Shown here: in pieces, positions 26,081 to 33,606 of the stretch
Numbering within the stretch: position 1 is the first letter of the stretch
Layout of the letters: every line of letters begins with the position of its first letter
Origin: Nocardioides sp. CER19
Lineage (GTDB): Bacteria > Actinomycetota > Actinomycetes > Propionibacteriales > Nocardioidaceae
Direction of reading: 5' to 3'
NCBI RefSeq assembly: GCF_029846275.1
Contig: NZ_JARVWS010000004.1
Span: forward strand, 434,001 to 498,000
DNA length: 64,000 bases
Made by a program: the position numbers and the translations under genes
The notes under the pieces: generated by a model
Databases searched by the model: none
What the model was told of the DNA's origin: nothing
The model's input: only the letters and a program-made list of their open reading frames with translations

Positions 26081-26802
26081 CAGGTGGCCGGCTTGAGGAC
26101 GTAGCCCGCGCCACGGAGCGTGTGGATCATCGGCTCCCGGCCGGCGTCGATCTTCTTCCGCAGGTAGGAGATGTAGAGCTCGACCACGTTGGCCTGGCCG
26201 CCGAAGTCGTAGTTCCAGACCCGGTCGAGGATCTGCGCCTTCGACAGCACCCGTCGCTGGTTCCGCATCAGGTAGCGCAGCAGCTCGAACTCGGTCGCCG
26301 TCAGGCTGACCTCGTCCTCGCCCCGGAAGACCTCGTGGCTGTCCTCGTCCAGGCGGAGGTCGCCGACGGTGAGGACCGAGCTCGTGGTCTGCCGCCGGGC
26401 ACCCGCTCGGCGCATCAGACCGCGCAGCCGGGCGACGACCTCCTCGAGCGAGAACGGCTTGGTGACGTAGTCGTCGCCGCCCGCGGTGAGGCCGGCGACG
26501 CGGTCCTCGACGGCGTCCTTGGCGGTGAGGAAGACGACGGGCAGGTCCGGCTGGGACATGCGGACCCGGCGCAGGACCTCGAGCCCGTCGAAGTCGGGCA
26601 GCATCATGTCCAGCACGACGGCATCGGGCTCGAAGTCCTTCGCCGCCGCGACCGCCTTCGCGCCGGTGTGCGCCATCTGGACCTGCCAGCCCTCGTAGCG
26701 CAGCGCGAGACCGATCAGCTCCGCGATGTTGACCTCGTCGTCGACGACCAGCACCCGGAGCGGGGAGCCGTCGGGGCGGGACAGGGTGTCGCTCTCGGTC
26801 AT
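26080..26802 (-). CDS. OmpR/PhoP-family response regulator
   Basis: A 240-residue regulator with a receiver domain (acid pair in VVDDE, phospho-acceptor Asp65, Thr93, Lys115 in GGDDYVTKPFSLEEVVARLR) and a winged-helix DNA-binding domain (LTATEFELLRYLM, then DFGGQANVVELYISYLRKKID). The receiver C-terminus and recognition-helix region closely resemble mycobacterial PhoP as I recall it. ATG 26802 has GGTGGAG upstream. Three CTGTG repeats with 11-base period lie 22-50 bases upstream and fit the PhoP type of direct-repeat binding site, so autoregulation is predicted. A hairpin separates it from the efflux operon. Confidence 0.93.
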   Translation of the reverse strand: MTESDTLSRPDGSPLRVLVVDDEVNIAELIGLALRYEGWQVQMAHTGAKAVAAAKDFEPDAVVLDMMLPDFDGLEVLRRVRMSQPDLPVVFLTAKDAVEDRVAGLTAGGDDYVTKPFSLEEVVARLRGLMRRAGARRQTTSSVLTVGDLRLDEDSHEVFRGEDEVSLTATEFELLRYLMRNQRRVLSKAQILDRVWNYDFGGQANVVELYISYLRKKIDAGREPMIHTLRGAGYVLKPAT

Positions 26803-26823
26803 GGCTCCACCCTGCCGGGCGTG

Positions 26824-26856
26824 TCTGTGAGAAACCTGTGACATCTCTGTGCCGCG
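26824..26856 (-). promoter_or_regulatory. Predicted PhoP-type operator upstream of the response regulator
   Basis: CTGTG occurs at 26825, 26836 and 26847, exactly 11 bases apart. Read on the minus strand the units are GCACAG, TCACAG and TCACAG. Direct repeats one helical turn apart are the usual OmpR-family site, and TCACAGC-N4-TCACAGC is the mycobacterial PhoP consensus as I recall it. The nearest unit begins 22 bases before the ATG. Confidence 0.7.
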
Positions 26857-26864
26857 GATGCGGG

Positions 26865-26896
26865 TCGGGGCCGGCCCGATCCCGTGCCGGCCCCGA
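26865..26896 (-). terminator. Hairpin after the efflux operon
   Basis: An 11-pair perfect stem (26865-26875 with 26886-26896), 10-base loop, 12 bases past the adaptor stop on the minus strand. No T-run follows. It probably ends or attenuates the efflux transcript before the two-component genes. Confidence 0.6.
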
Positions 26897-26908
26897 TGCC
26901 GCGACCCG

Positions 26909-28831
26909 TCAGCCGCGGCCGTCGAAGCCACCCCCGCCGGGGAACGCGCCGCCCCCGGACGGGCCCCCGCCGGTGAAGCCGCCGAGCCCGCCGGCGCCGC
27001 CGAAGCGGCGCTGGTTGGTCGTGGACCCCCCGCTGGGCAGCGCCTCGTCGAGATCGGCCAGGACGACCCGCTGGCCGGCCTTCAGGCCCTCGGAGATCTG
27101 CGTGCGGCTCCGCCCGACGACTCCCGTCGTCACCCGTACGCGGGTCGGGGTGCCGTCGTCGAGCACGGTGACGCTGCCGTTGCTCACGGCGCTGGTCGGC
27201 ACCGTGACGACGCCGGACGCCGTCCCGATGACGATCGCGACCGAGGCGGTGCCGCCGCTCGGCAGGTCCAGGCCGCTGTCGTCCAGCGTCACGACGACCG
27301 GGTACGTCGTCGTGCTGCTCGAGTCGCTCGGCTGCGGATCGATCCAGGTGACCTTCGCCGGGAGCGCCTTGTCCGCGCCGGCGGGGGTGACCGCGGCCGC
27401 CTGGCCGACCTCGAGCTCGGCCAGGTCGGTCGAGCTCACGCTGAGCTGCGCGGTGGTGGTGCCCTCGCCGACGAGGCTGACCGCGTCGGTACCGGCGCTG
27501 GCGGAGTCGCCGGCACCGACGTCGACGGCGACGACCTTGCCCGCGTTGGGCGCCGTGATGACCGCGCCGGCCAGCGACTGCTGGGCTTCGACGAGCGCGG
27601 CCTTCGCCTCGTCGATCTTCGCCTGGTCCGACGCGAGCGTCGCGGCCGTGACCGTCCTGGCGGCGCCGCCCGACCCACCGACGGACTCCGAGCCGCCCGT
27701 CGACGCGGGCGACCCGCCGGTCGCCGTCGCGGTCGTGCTGCTCACCTTGGTGCTCGCCTTCGTGCTCGCCTTCGTGCTCGCCTTCGTGCTCGCCTGGGTG
27801 CTCGGCGTGGTGCTCGTCTTGGTGCCGCTGGACTTCGTCCCGCTCGAGCCGCTCGTCGACCCCTGGCGCAGTGCCGCGACGGCGTCGTCGAGCGTGCCGC
27901 CGAGCGTCTCGAGGGCGCTCTGCAGGTCGTCCTGGGCGGCCTTCACGGACTGCTGGGCGTCCTGGACCGCCGCGAGCGCGTCGGTGCAGGCATCGTCGGT
28001 GGCCGAGGAGCCCTGGGTGCTGCCCGATCCGGTCGTCTCGCCGGCACCGTCACCGTCGCCCCCACCGGATCCGGTCCCGTCCGGGTCCGTCGTGTCACCG
28101 GAATCGTCACCGGAGCCGGTCTCGCCTCCCGCGAAGGCGTCCTTGCAGGCCTCCGTCTGGGCCGCGAGCTCGTCCTCGGCGCCGGTCAGCGCAGACGTGG
28201 CGGCCGACTGCGCCGACGTCACGGCCTGCTGCTCCCGGGCCAGCTTGGCGAGCGCCGCCGTCACCGCGGGCGGCACCTGGACGGTGGCCCCACCGGAACC
28301 TGACCCCGCTCCCCCACCGGTCGAGCCGCCGGTCGAACCGCCGGTCGAGCCGCTCGGCGTCGACCCCGAGGGAGCCGAGCCCGAGGGGGCCGCGGAACCC
28401 GAGCCTCCTGACGACCCCGATGACCCGGACGAGGTCGACGAGGTGGCCGTGCTGACCGTCGACGCCTGCGTGTCCTCGTCGGACTCGAGCTGGGCCCTGG
28501 CGGAGGCCACGTCCGCGCGCGCCTTCTTCACCGCCGCCTCGAGCGACGTCTTGTCGAGGCGCGCGAGGACGTCGCCGGCTGCGACGGTGTCGCCGGCCGA
28601 GACCGTCACCTTGCTCACGGTGCCGGACGTGGCGAACGAGAGGTCGACCCGCCCGCTCTGCGTGAGGGTGCCCGAGAGCGTCAGCGACTGGTCGACGTCG
28701 CCGCGGGCCGCCAGTGCGGTGCGGTAGTTGCCGGCCGCGTCGGCGTTGCCGGCGTACGCCGCCCAGCCGCCGCCGGCCAGCGCCAGGACGAGTCCGCCAG
28801 CGATCGCGTGCCGGGGCCGCAACCGCCTCAC
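26909..28831 (-). CDS. Second HlyD/MacA-type membrane-fusion adaptor, with low-complexity linkers
   Basis: A 640-residue periplasmic-adaptor-like protein, much longer than usual (350-450). An N-terminal anchor (about residues 8-25) is followed by a first barrel/lipoyl half (SLTLSGTLTQSGRVDLSFATSG, VSAGDTVAAGDVLARLDKTS). A helical hairpin follows, broken by long Ser/Gly/Thr/Asp tracts, including a KAST tandem repeat. The second lipoyl half and beta-barrel come next (ITAPNAGKVVAVDVGAGDS, then VPTSAVSNGSVTVLDDG), and the tail is Gly/Phe-rich. It would form the extracytoplasmic part of the ABC exporter encoded upstream. GTG 28831 overlaps the lipoprotein stop by four bases. The long linkers may span the thick Gram-positive wall. 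Confidence 0.85.
   Translation of the reverse strand: MRRLRPRHAIAGGLVLALAGGGWAAYAGNADAAGNYRTALAARGDVDQSLTLSGTLTQSGRVDLSFATSGTVSKVTVSAGDTVAAGDVLARLDKTSLEAAVKKARADVASARAQLESDEDTQASTVSTATSSTSSGSSGSSGGSGSAAPSGSAPSGSTPSGSTGGSTGGSTGGGAGSGSGGATVQVPPAVTAALAKLAREQQAVTSAQSAATSALTGAEDELAAQTEACKDAFAGGETGSGDDSGDTTDPDGTGSGGGDGDGAGETTGSGSTQGSSATDDACTDALAAVQDAQQSVKAAQDDLQSALETLGGTLDDAVAALRQGSTSGSSGTKSSGTKTSTTPSTQASTKASTKASTKASTKVSSTTATATGGSPASTGGSESVGGSGGAARTVTAATLASDQAKIDEAKAALVEAQQSLAGAVITAPNAGKVVAVDVGAGDSASAGTDAVSLVGEGTTTAQLSVSSTDLAELEVGQAAAVTPAGADKALPAKVTWIDPQPSDSSSTTTYPVVVTLDDSGLDLPSGGTASVAIVIGTASGVVTVPTSAVSNGSVTVLDDGTPTRVRVTTGVVGRSRTQISEGLKAGQRVVLADLDEALPSGGSTTNQRRFGGAGGLGGFTGGGPSGGGAFPGGGGFDGRG
27750..27809. 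repeat. 12-base tandem repeat inside the second adaptor gene
   Basis: Units of GTGCTCGCCTTC start at 27750, 27762 and 27774, with variant copies at 27786 and 27798. They encode the KAST repeats of the adaptor on the minus strand. Because the unit is a multiple of three, copy-number change would alter linker length without a frameshift. Confidence 0.85.
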
Positions 28832-29751
28832 GAGCTGGCTCCCTGCCGGCCGCCGAACCCGCTCCCGAACCCGCCACCGAACCCGCCGGTGCACTGACCG
28901 TTGACGGCATCGCTGATCGTGATCCGCTGCGCCGTGACGGCTCCGGTGTCGTCGCTCTGGCCGTTGGCGCTGACGCACTTGCCCACGGCGAGGACCTTGG
29001 CCGTCGCCGTCTTGGTGGTCGTGTAGGTCGTGTCGGCGGTGACCGTGACCTCGACCGTGGTCGACGTGCTCGACCCACTGCTCGCTCCGGGCGTCTGCGA
29101 CATCACCGTCAAGGTGTTGCCGGTGGCGCCGAGCACCTTCCCGAACGCGCCGAACATCCCGCGGCGACCGCCGGGCCCTCCGCTGGGCGCACCGTCCGGC
29201 GCACCGTCGGGCGCACCGTCGGGGGCGGCGCTCGGCAGGTCGGTCGGCATCCCGCTCGGGGCACCCGACGGCCGGTCGGCCCGCGACCCGCCGAAGCCGC
29301 CGTCGCAGGACCCGTTCTGGGCGGCGGTGATCCGCACGGACGCCGCGGTGATCGCCGTCTGCTGGGTGTCCGCAGCGCCCGAGCCGCTCGAGGAGCTGTC
29401 CTGCACCGGCATGACGACCACGCAGCTGCCGGCGGCCACATCGCTCAGCTTGGCGGCGACCTGCGCGGTGAAGGTGGTCGAGCCCGTGTAGGTGACGGCG
29501 GTCTGGCCGGACTGGCCCTGCACCTGCAGCGTCTTGCCGCTGATGGCGGCCACGAGGCCGTTCGCCCCGGGGAAGCGGCCGGAGCCCTGGCCACCGGCCT
29601 GCCCGCCACCGGCGTACCCGCCCTGCTGGCTGCCCGGCTGGCTGCCCGGCTGGCCGTCGGTCGCCTGCGAGTCGTTGCCACCGCCGCACGCCGTGAGGGA
29701 GAGCATCAGCACACCTGCGGAGGCGGCCAGGACGGGACGAGCGAGCTTCAT
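28828..29751 (-). CDS. Secreted lipoprotein with two DUF5666-like domains
   Basis: A 307-residue lipoprotein: the signal peptide ends at LTACGGG (Cys22), then a Gln/Gly linker. Two similar small beta domains follow (GLVAAISGKTLQVQGQSG with VVVMPVQD, and GKVLGATGNTLTVMSQ with AVGKCVSANG), each with one Cys and an ITAA/ITISDAVNG-C-GGFGG ending. This resembles DUF5666, a small OB-like beta-barrel family. A repeat of APDG units (about 29188-29222) forms the inter-domain linker. It sits between the permease and the second adaptor in the operon, so it is probably an accessory of the exporter; the function is unknown. ATG 29751 is 24 bases after the permease stop. Confidence 0.75.
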   Translation of the reverse strand: MKLARPVLAASAGVLMLSLTACGGGNDSQATDGQPGSQPGSQQGGYAGGGQAGGQGSGRFPGANGLVAAISGKTLQVQGQSGQTAVTYTGSTTFTAQVAAKLSDVAAGSCVVVMPVQDSSSSGSGAADTQQTAITAASVRITAAQNGSCDGGFGGSRADRPSGAPSGMPTDLPSAAPDGAPDGAPDGAPSGGPGGRRGMFGAFGKVLGATGNTLTVMSQTPGASSGSSTSTTVEVTVTADTTYTTTKTATAKVLAVGKCVSANGQSDDTGAVTAQRITISDAVNGQCTGGFGGGFGSGFGGRQGASS

Positions 29752-29774
29752 GGGTGTTCCTTTCACGGCGCCGG

Positions 29775-31004
29775 TCACTCGGACCGCAGCGCGTCGATGG
29801 GGGTGAGACGGGCGGCGCGGCTGGCGGGGTAGACCCCGAAGCCGATGCCCAGCGCCAGGGAGGTGCCGAGGGCGGCACAGGTGGCGAGCGTCGAGAGCGA
29901 CACCGGCTGGTCGATCAGCGACGGCAGCACGAAGGAGCCGACGTAGCCGATGACGACGCCGATCACGCCGCCGCAGAGTCCGAGCAGCGAGGCCTCGACC
30001 AGGAACTGCCGCCGGATGACCGCCGGGGTCGCGCCGAGCGCCTTGCGCAGGCCGATCTCCCGGATCCGCTCGGTCACCGAGACCAGCATGATGTTCATGA
30101 CGCCGATGCCGCCGACGAGGAGCGAGATGGCGGCGATGCCGCCGAGGAGGACGGTCAGGGTCTTGTTGGTCGAGTTGGCCGTCTCGACCAGGGAGTCCTG
30201 GGTCGAGATGCTGAAGTCGGCCGTGCTCGCCGTCACGCCGTGCGCGTTGAGCAGCAGGGCGTTGATCTCCTGGTAGGCCGCGGACAGCGTGCTCCCGGAG
30301 GTCGCCTCGACGTAGATGGTGCTGACCGCCGAGGTGGTCGAACCGGTCAGCCGCTTCTGCGCGCTGATCGGGAGGATCGCCTGGTCGTCCTCCGAGGAGC
30401 CCGTCGACGACGACCCGCTGGACGCGAGGACCCCGATGACGGTCAGCGGGGTCCCGTCGACGCTCACCTGCTGCCCCACCGGGCTCTGCGGGGTGGCGAA
30501 CAGCTCCGAGGCGGTGTCGGCGCCGAGCACGACGACGTTCGCCGCCGACGTCACCTCGGCGCTCGTGAAGAACCTGCCCTCGCTGACGGAGCGGGCCCTG
30601 ACCTCCGGCCAGGCGGCGGTCGTGCCCACGACCGACGTCGTCCAGTTGGTCTGACCCGCGGTCAGCGAGGCCGAGCCCGAGGAGACCGGCGCGACCTTGT
30701 CCGCGTCCGGGACCACGGCGCGATCGCCGATCGACTGGGCGTCCTGGAGGGTCAGCGTCGTCGAGGAACCGAAGCCGCCGCGTACGCCGGACGAGCTGGT
30801 GCTCGACCCGGGAGACACGATCAGCAGGTTGCTGCCCAACGCGCTGATCTGGTCCTTCACCTTGTCCTGCGCACCCTGCCCGAGGCCGACGGTGAGGATC
30901 ACCGACGAGATGCCGATGACGATGCCGAGCATGGTGAGCAGCGAGCGGAGCCGGTGGGCACGCACCGCGTCGGTGGCGGTGCGGAAGGTCTCCCTCCAGT
31001 TCAT
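29775..31004 (-). CDS. MacB-like ABC transporter permease (FtsX family)
   Basis: A 409-residue permease with the MacB layout: helix 1 (about residues 20-42, RSLLTMLGIVIGISSVILTV), a large extracytoplasmic domain of about 230 residues, then three helices at the C-terminus (TVLLGGIAAISLLVGGIGVMN, the FTSX core with LVSVTERIREIGLRKALGA, and the last pair ending in ASRAARLTPIDALRSE). MacB-type transporters do not move substrate through the membrane but drive adaptors mechanically. The ATG overlaps the ATPase stop by four bases. Partners are the ATPase at 31001-31696 and the adaptors on both sides. Confidence 0.94.
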   Translation of the reverse strand: MNWRETFRTATDAVRAHRLRSLLTMLGIVIGISSVILTVGLGQGAQDKVKDQISALGSNLLIVSPGSSTSSSGVRGGFGSSTTLTLQDAQSIGDRAVVPDADKVAPVSSGSASLTAGQTNWTTSVVGTTAAWPEVRARSVSEGRFFTSAEVTSAANVVVLGADTASELFATPQSPVGQQVSVDGTPLTVIGVLASSGSSSTGSSEDDQAILPISAQKRLTGSTTSAVSTIYVEATSGSTLSAAYQEINALLLNAHGVTASTADFSISTQDSLVETANSTNKTLTVLLGGIAAISLLVGGIGVMNIMLVSVTERIREIGLRKALGATPAVIRRQFLVEASLLGLCGGVIGVVIGYVGSFVLPSLIDQPVSLSTLATCAALGTSLALGIGFGVYPASRAARLTPIDALRSE

Positions 31005-31696
31005 CGGGCACCCACCAGTCGGTCGTCGGTGATGAGTCCGTCGCGGATCACCAGGTTGCGGTCCGCTTGTGCCGCCACGTCGTGCTCGTGGGTGATCAGC
31101 ACGATGGTGCGACCGCTGCCGTGCAGCTCCTCCAGGAGGCCGAGAACGGCCTCGGTCGAGCCGGAGTCCAGGTTTCCGGTCGGCTCGTCGGCGAGGATGA
31201 TGTCGGGCTCGGTGACCAGCGCGCGGGCCACCGCCACACGCTGCTGCTGGCCGCCCGAGAGCTCGCCGGGTCGGTTCTCGACCCGGTCGCCCAGCCCTAC
31301 CTTCTCGAGCGCAGCGACGGCACGGTCGCGACGATCGGCCCGCGGCACGCCGGCGTACACGAGCGGGAGCTCGACGTTGCGCCAGGCGGGGAGCGAGCTG
31401 AGGAGGTGGAACTGCTGGAACACGAAGCCGATCCGCCGGTTGCGGACCTCGGCGAGCTGCGCCTCGGTCATGCGGGACACGTCCTCGCCGCCGAGCAGGT
31501 AGGTCCCTTCGGTGGGGGTGTCCAGGCAGCCGAGCAGGTTCATCAGCGTCGACTTGCCGGAGCCGGAGGGCCCGATGACGGCGACGTACTCGCCCCCGGC
31601 GATCTGCATGTCGATGCCGCGCAGCGCCTCGAACTCGATGCTGCCCGAACGGTAGGTCTTGCGCACGCCGCTCAGGTCGACCACGGGAGCGTTCAC
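31001..31696 (-). CDS. MacB-like ABC transporter ATP-binding protein
   Basis: A 231-residue ATPase of the LolD/MacB class. Walker A GPSGSGKST is at about residues 42-50, the Q-loop lies in VFQQFHLLSSL, the signature is LSGGQQQRVAVARAL, Walker B is IILADEPTGNLDS, and the H-loop is in LITHEHDV. It powers the permease encoded immediately downstream. The gene overlaps both neighbours by four bases, so all four genes from 32943 down to 29775 or beyond are translationally coupled. Confidence 0.96.
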   Translation of the reverse strand: MNAPVVDLSGVRKTYRSGSIEFEALRGIDMQIAGGEYVAVIGPSGSGKSTLMNLLGCLDTPTEGTYLLGGEDVSRMTEAQLAEVRNRRIGFVFQQFHLLSSLPAWRNVELPLVYAGVPRADRRDRAVAALEKVGLGDRVENRPGELSGGQQQRVAVARALVTEPDIILADEPTGNLDSGSTEAVLGLLEELHGSGRTIVLITHEHDVAAQADRNLVIRDGLITDDRLVGAR

Positions 31697-32943
31697 TGGG
31701 GGAAGCCCCCGCCCGCGCCGCCGCCCGGGAAGCCCCCGCCGGGGAAGGCGCCCTGACCGCCGGGGAACCCACCCTCCTGCTGGTTGCTGCCGGTGCGGTT
31801 GCTGCGGTTGCTGCGGGTGCCGGCGCCCGAGGGCAGGGTGAAGCCGGGCACCTGGACGGTGTCGCCGGACTTCAGGCCGGAGAGGACCTGCGTCTGGGCG
31901 CCGTAGGTCTGCCCCACCTCGACGGTCGTCCTCGTCGCCTTTCCGCTCACCATCTTGAGGACGTACGTCGTGTCGCCGCTGGACTTCAGGGCGCGGCTCG
32001 GGACCACGAGCACGTCGGGCGTCTGCTTGACGACGATCGACGCGGTCGCCGAGGTGCCCGCGAACAGGTCGTTGCGCTGACCGGTCACGGCGATCGTGAC
32101 CGGGAAGACCGCGGCGCCGCTGCTGTTGGTCTCGGCGACCAGACCGACGCTCTGCACGGTGCCGTAGACCGTGTCGTTCACGCCCGTCACGGTGATGTTG
32201 GCCTGCAGGCCCTTCTTCACCTGGGCGACGTCGGAGCTGGCGACCGTGGCGTCGACGACGTAGGTGCCGTTGGAGACGACGGTGACCGCGGTGGTGCTCG
32301 AGGTCGAGGTCGAGGCGCTGGACGACGCGGAGCCGAGGCCGCCGCTGCTGCCACCCGCGCTGCCGTTGCTGCTGCCGCCGGAGCTCCCGCTGCCGACCGT
32401 GTCACCGACCTCCAGGCCGACGGAGGTCACCGTGCCGGAGATGGTCGACCGGAGGACAGCGTCGTCCACGGCCTGCTCGGCCTCGTCCAGCGACGCCTGG
32501 GCGGACACGACCGAGGTCTGGTCGGCCGCGACCTGGACGTCGGAGGCGTTGGCGTCCTCGTCCTCGGAGAGCTGCGCCCGTGCGGCGTCGAGGGTGCTCT
32601 GTGCAGCGGTGCGCGCGGCCTCGAGGGCAGTCGCGTCGACCTCCGCCAGTCGCTGGCCCTTCTTGACCTTGTCGCCCGCGGCCACCCAGACGTGGGTGAC
32701 GCGGCCGGAGACGCCGAAGTCGAGGTCGGCCGTCTTCGCGGCCGCCACGGTGCCGGACGCCGACACCGTCTGCTGGATCGTGGTGGAGCTGACCTGCGCT
32801 GTGGTCGCGGCCGTTGCTGCCGCTCCGTCGTCGCTGCGGAACAGCAGCCAGCCGCCGCTGCCCGCGACCACCACGAGCGCGACCGCCGTGACCAACCACC
32901 AGGTGCGCCCGCGGCGCCGTTTCTTCAGGAGTCTCCATCGCAC
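31693..32943 (-). CDS. First HlyD/MacA-type membrane-fusion adaptor
   Basis: A 416-residue adaptor. A basic N-terminus (RLLKKRRRGR) and single anchor (about residues 16-35) lead into the lipoyl half VSASGTVAAAKTADLDFGVSG and VAAGDKVKKGQRLAEVDATAL. A short coiled coil of about 80 residues follows (AARTAAQSTLDAARAQLSEDE), then a Ser/Gly linker, the beta-barrel, and a tail rich in Gly/Phe/Pro. The similar Gly-rich C-termini in both adaptors are notable. This is the first gene of the exporter operon. Start GTG 32943; CTGTG repeats begin 22 bases upstream. Confidence 0.9.
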   Translation of the reverse strand: MRWRLLKKRRRGRTWWLVTAVALVVVAGSGGWLLFRSDDGAAATAATTAQVSSTTIQQTVSASGTVAAAKTADLDFGVSGRVTHVWVAAGDKVKKGQRLAEVDATALEAARTAAQSTLDAARAQLSEDEDANASDVQVAADQTSVVSAQASLDEAEQAVDDAVLRSTISGTVTSVGLEVGDTVGSGSSGGSSNGSAGGSSGGLGSASSSASTSTSSTTAVTVVSNGTYVVDATVASSDVAQVKKGLQANITVTGVNDTVYGTVQSVGLVAETNSSGAAVFPVTIAVTGQRNDLFAGTSATASIVVKQTPDVLVVPSRALKSSGDTTYVLKMVSGKATRTTVEVGQTYGAQTQVLSGLKSGDTVQVPGFTLPSGAGTRSNRSNRTGSNQQEGGFPGGQGAFPGGGFPGGGAGGGFPQ

Positions 32944-32964
32944 GGGCAGAGGCTCGCGGACCGG

Positions 32965-33008
32965 GCTGTGCCGGTCGTCAGGTGAACCTGTGCTGGACCT
33001 GTGGAAGC
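32965..33008 (-). promoter_or_regulatory. Predicted PhoP-type operator upstream of the efflux operon
   Basis: CTGTG occurs at 32966, 32988 and 32999, spaced 22 and 11 bases, i.e. in the same helical phase. Read on the minus strand the units are CCACAG, GCACAG and GCACAG. The nearest unit lies 22 bases before the GTG start, the same distance as in the operator of the response regulator gene. Confidence 0.62.
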
Positions 33009-33018
33009 CTCAGGAGCC

Positions 33019-33606
33019 TCACAGGCCCGGTGCGCCCCACACCGCGAGCCAACGGCCGAGGTCCTGCTCCATCGGCAGCTCGCCGGCCAGGGCGTCGCGC
33101 ACCTGCAGCTCGAGCAGGTTGTCGCGGGCCTTCGCCGCCTGCGGGGCGAACGGGTAGAACGTGCCCTGCTTGTAGAGGTAGACCAGCCCGATCGTGCGCC
33201 CGTCGGCGCCGGTGAACGGCACCAGCGAGCAGAGCAGCCCGGGGCCGAACCCCTGCTCCTCGAGGGTCGAGTTGACGGCGTGGAGGCCGGTGCACAGCGA
33301 GGTGAGGTCGGGGTTGGCCGGATCGACCGGGTCGTGGTCGAGCTCGAGCCAGGTGAAGCCGAACTCGTCGGCGGTCGTCGTGACCCGGGGCGCGTCCGAC
33401 CCCTCGGAGACGAGGGCGACCAGGTCTGCCTGGGTGGTGGCAAAGCCTGACCCGGCCGCGCCCCGGTAGCAGACGGAGCCGTCACCGGTCGCGACCAGGC
33501 CGAGCGTCGTCTGCAGCGTGATCGCGGCGCTCGGCACCAGGAAGAGCGAGTCCAGCTTGGCCTGCTTGGGCTTCGACCGCCCGGTGATCGTGTCCCAGAA
33601 CCCCAT
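33019..33606 (-). CDS. PspA-associated protein PspAB
   Basis: A 195-residue soluble protein matching the actinobacterial PspAB family. It opens with MGFWDTITGRSKPKQAKLDSLF, has the central motif SEGSDAPRVTTTADEFGFTWLELDHD, and ends with DNLLELQVRDALAGELPMEQDLGRWLAVWG. The family is found with PspA and HtpX and is thought to take part in envelope-stress responses; its molecular role is unknown. The ATG overlaps the htpX stop by one base. pspA itself lies 6 kb away, beyond a transporter operon. Confidence 0.85.
   Translation of the reverse strand: MGFWDTITGRSKPKQAKLDSLFLVPSAAITLQTTLGLVATGDGSVCYRGAAGSGFATTQADLVALVSEGSDAPRVTTTADEFGFTWLELDHDPVDPANPDLTSLCTGLHAVNSTLEEQGFGPGLLCSLVPFTGADGRTIGLVYLYKQGTFYPFAPQAAKARDNLLELQVRDALAGELPMEQDLGRWLAVWGAPGL

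Noticed and set aside
27750..27809. Short regular repeats considered as a CRISPR-like array.
   Set aside because: The units are 12 bases, contiguous with no spacers, and encode an in-frame KAST repeat.
28832..29878. Upstream extension of the second adaptor frame to 29878.
   Set aside because: It overlaps the lipoprotein gene and the end of the permease gene out of frame; the membrane anchor begins right at GTG 28831.
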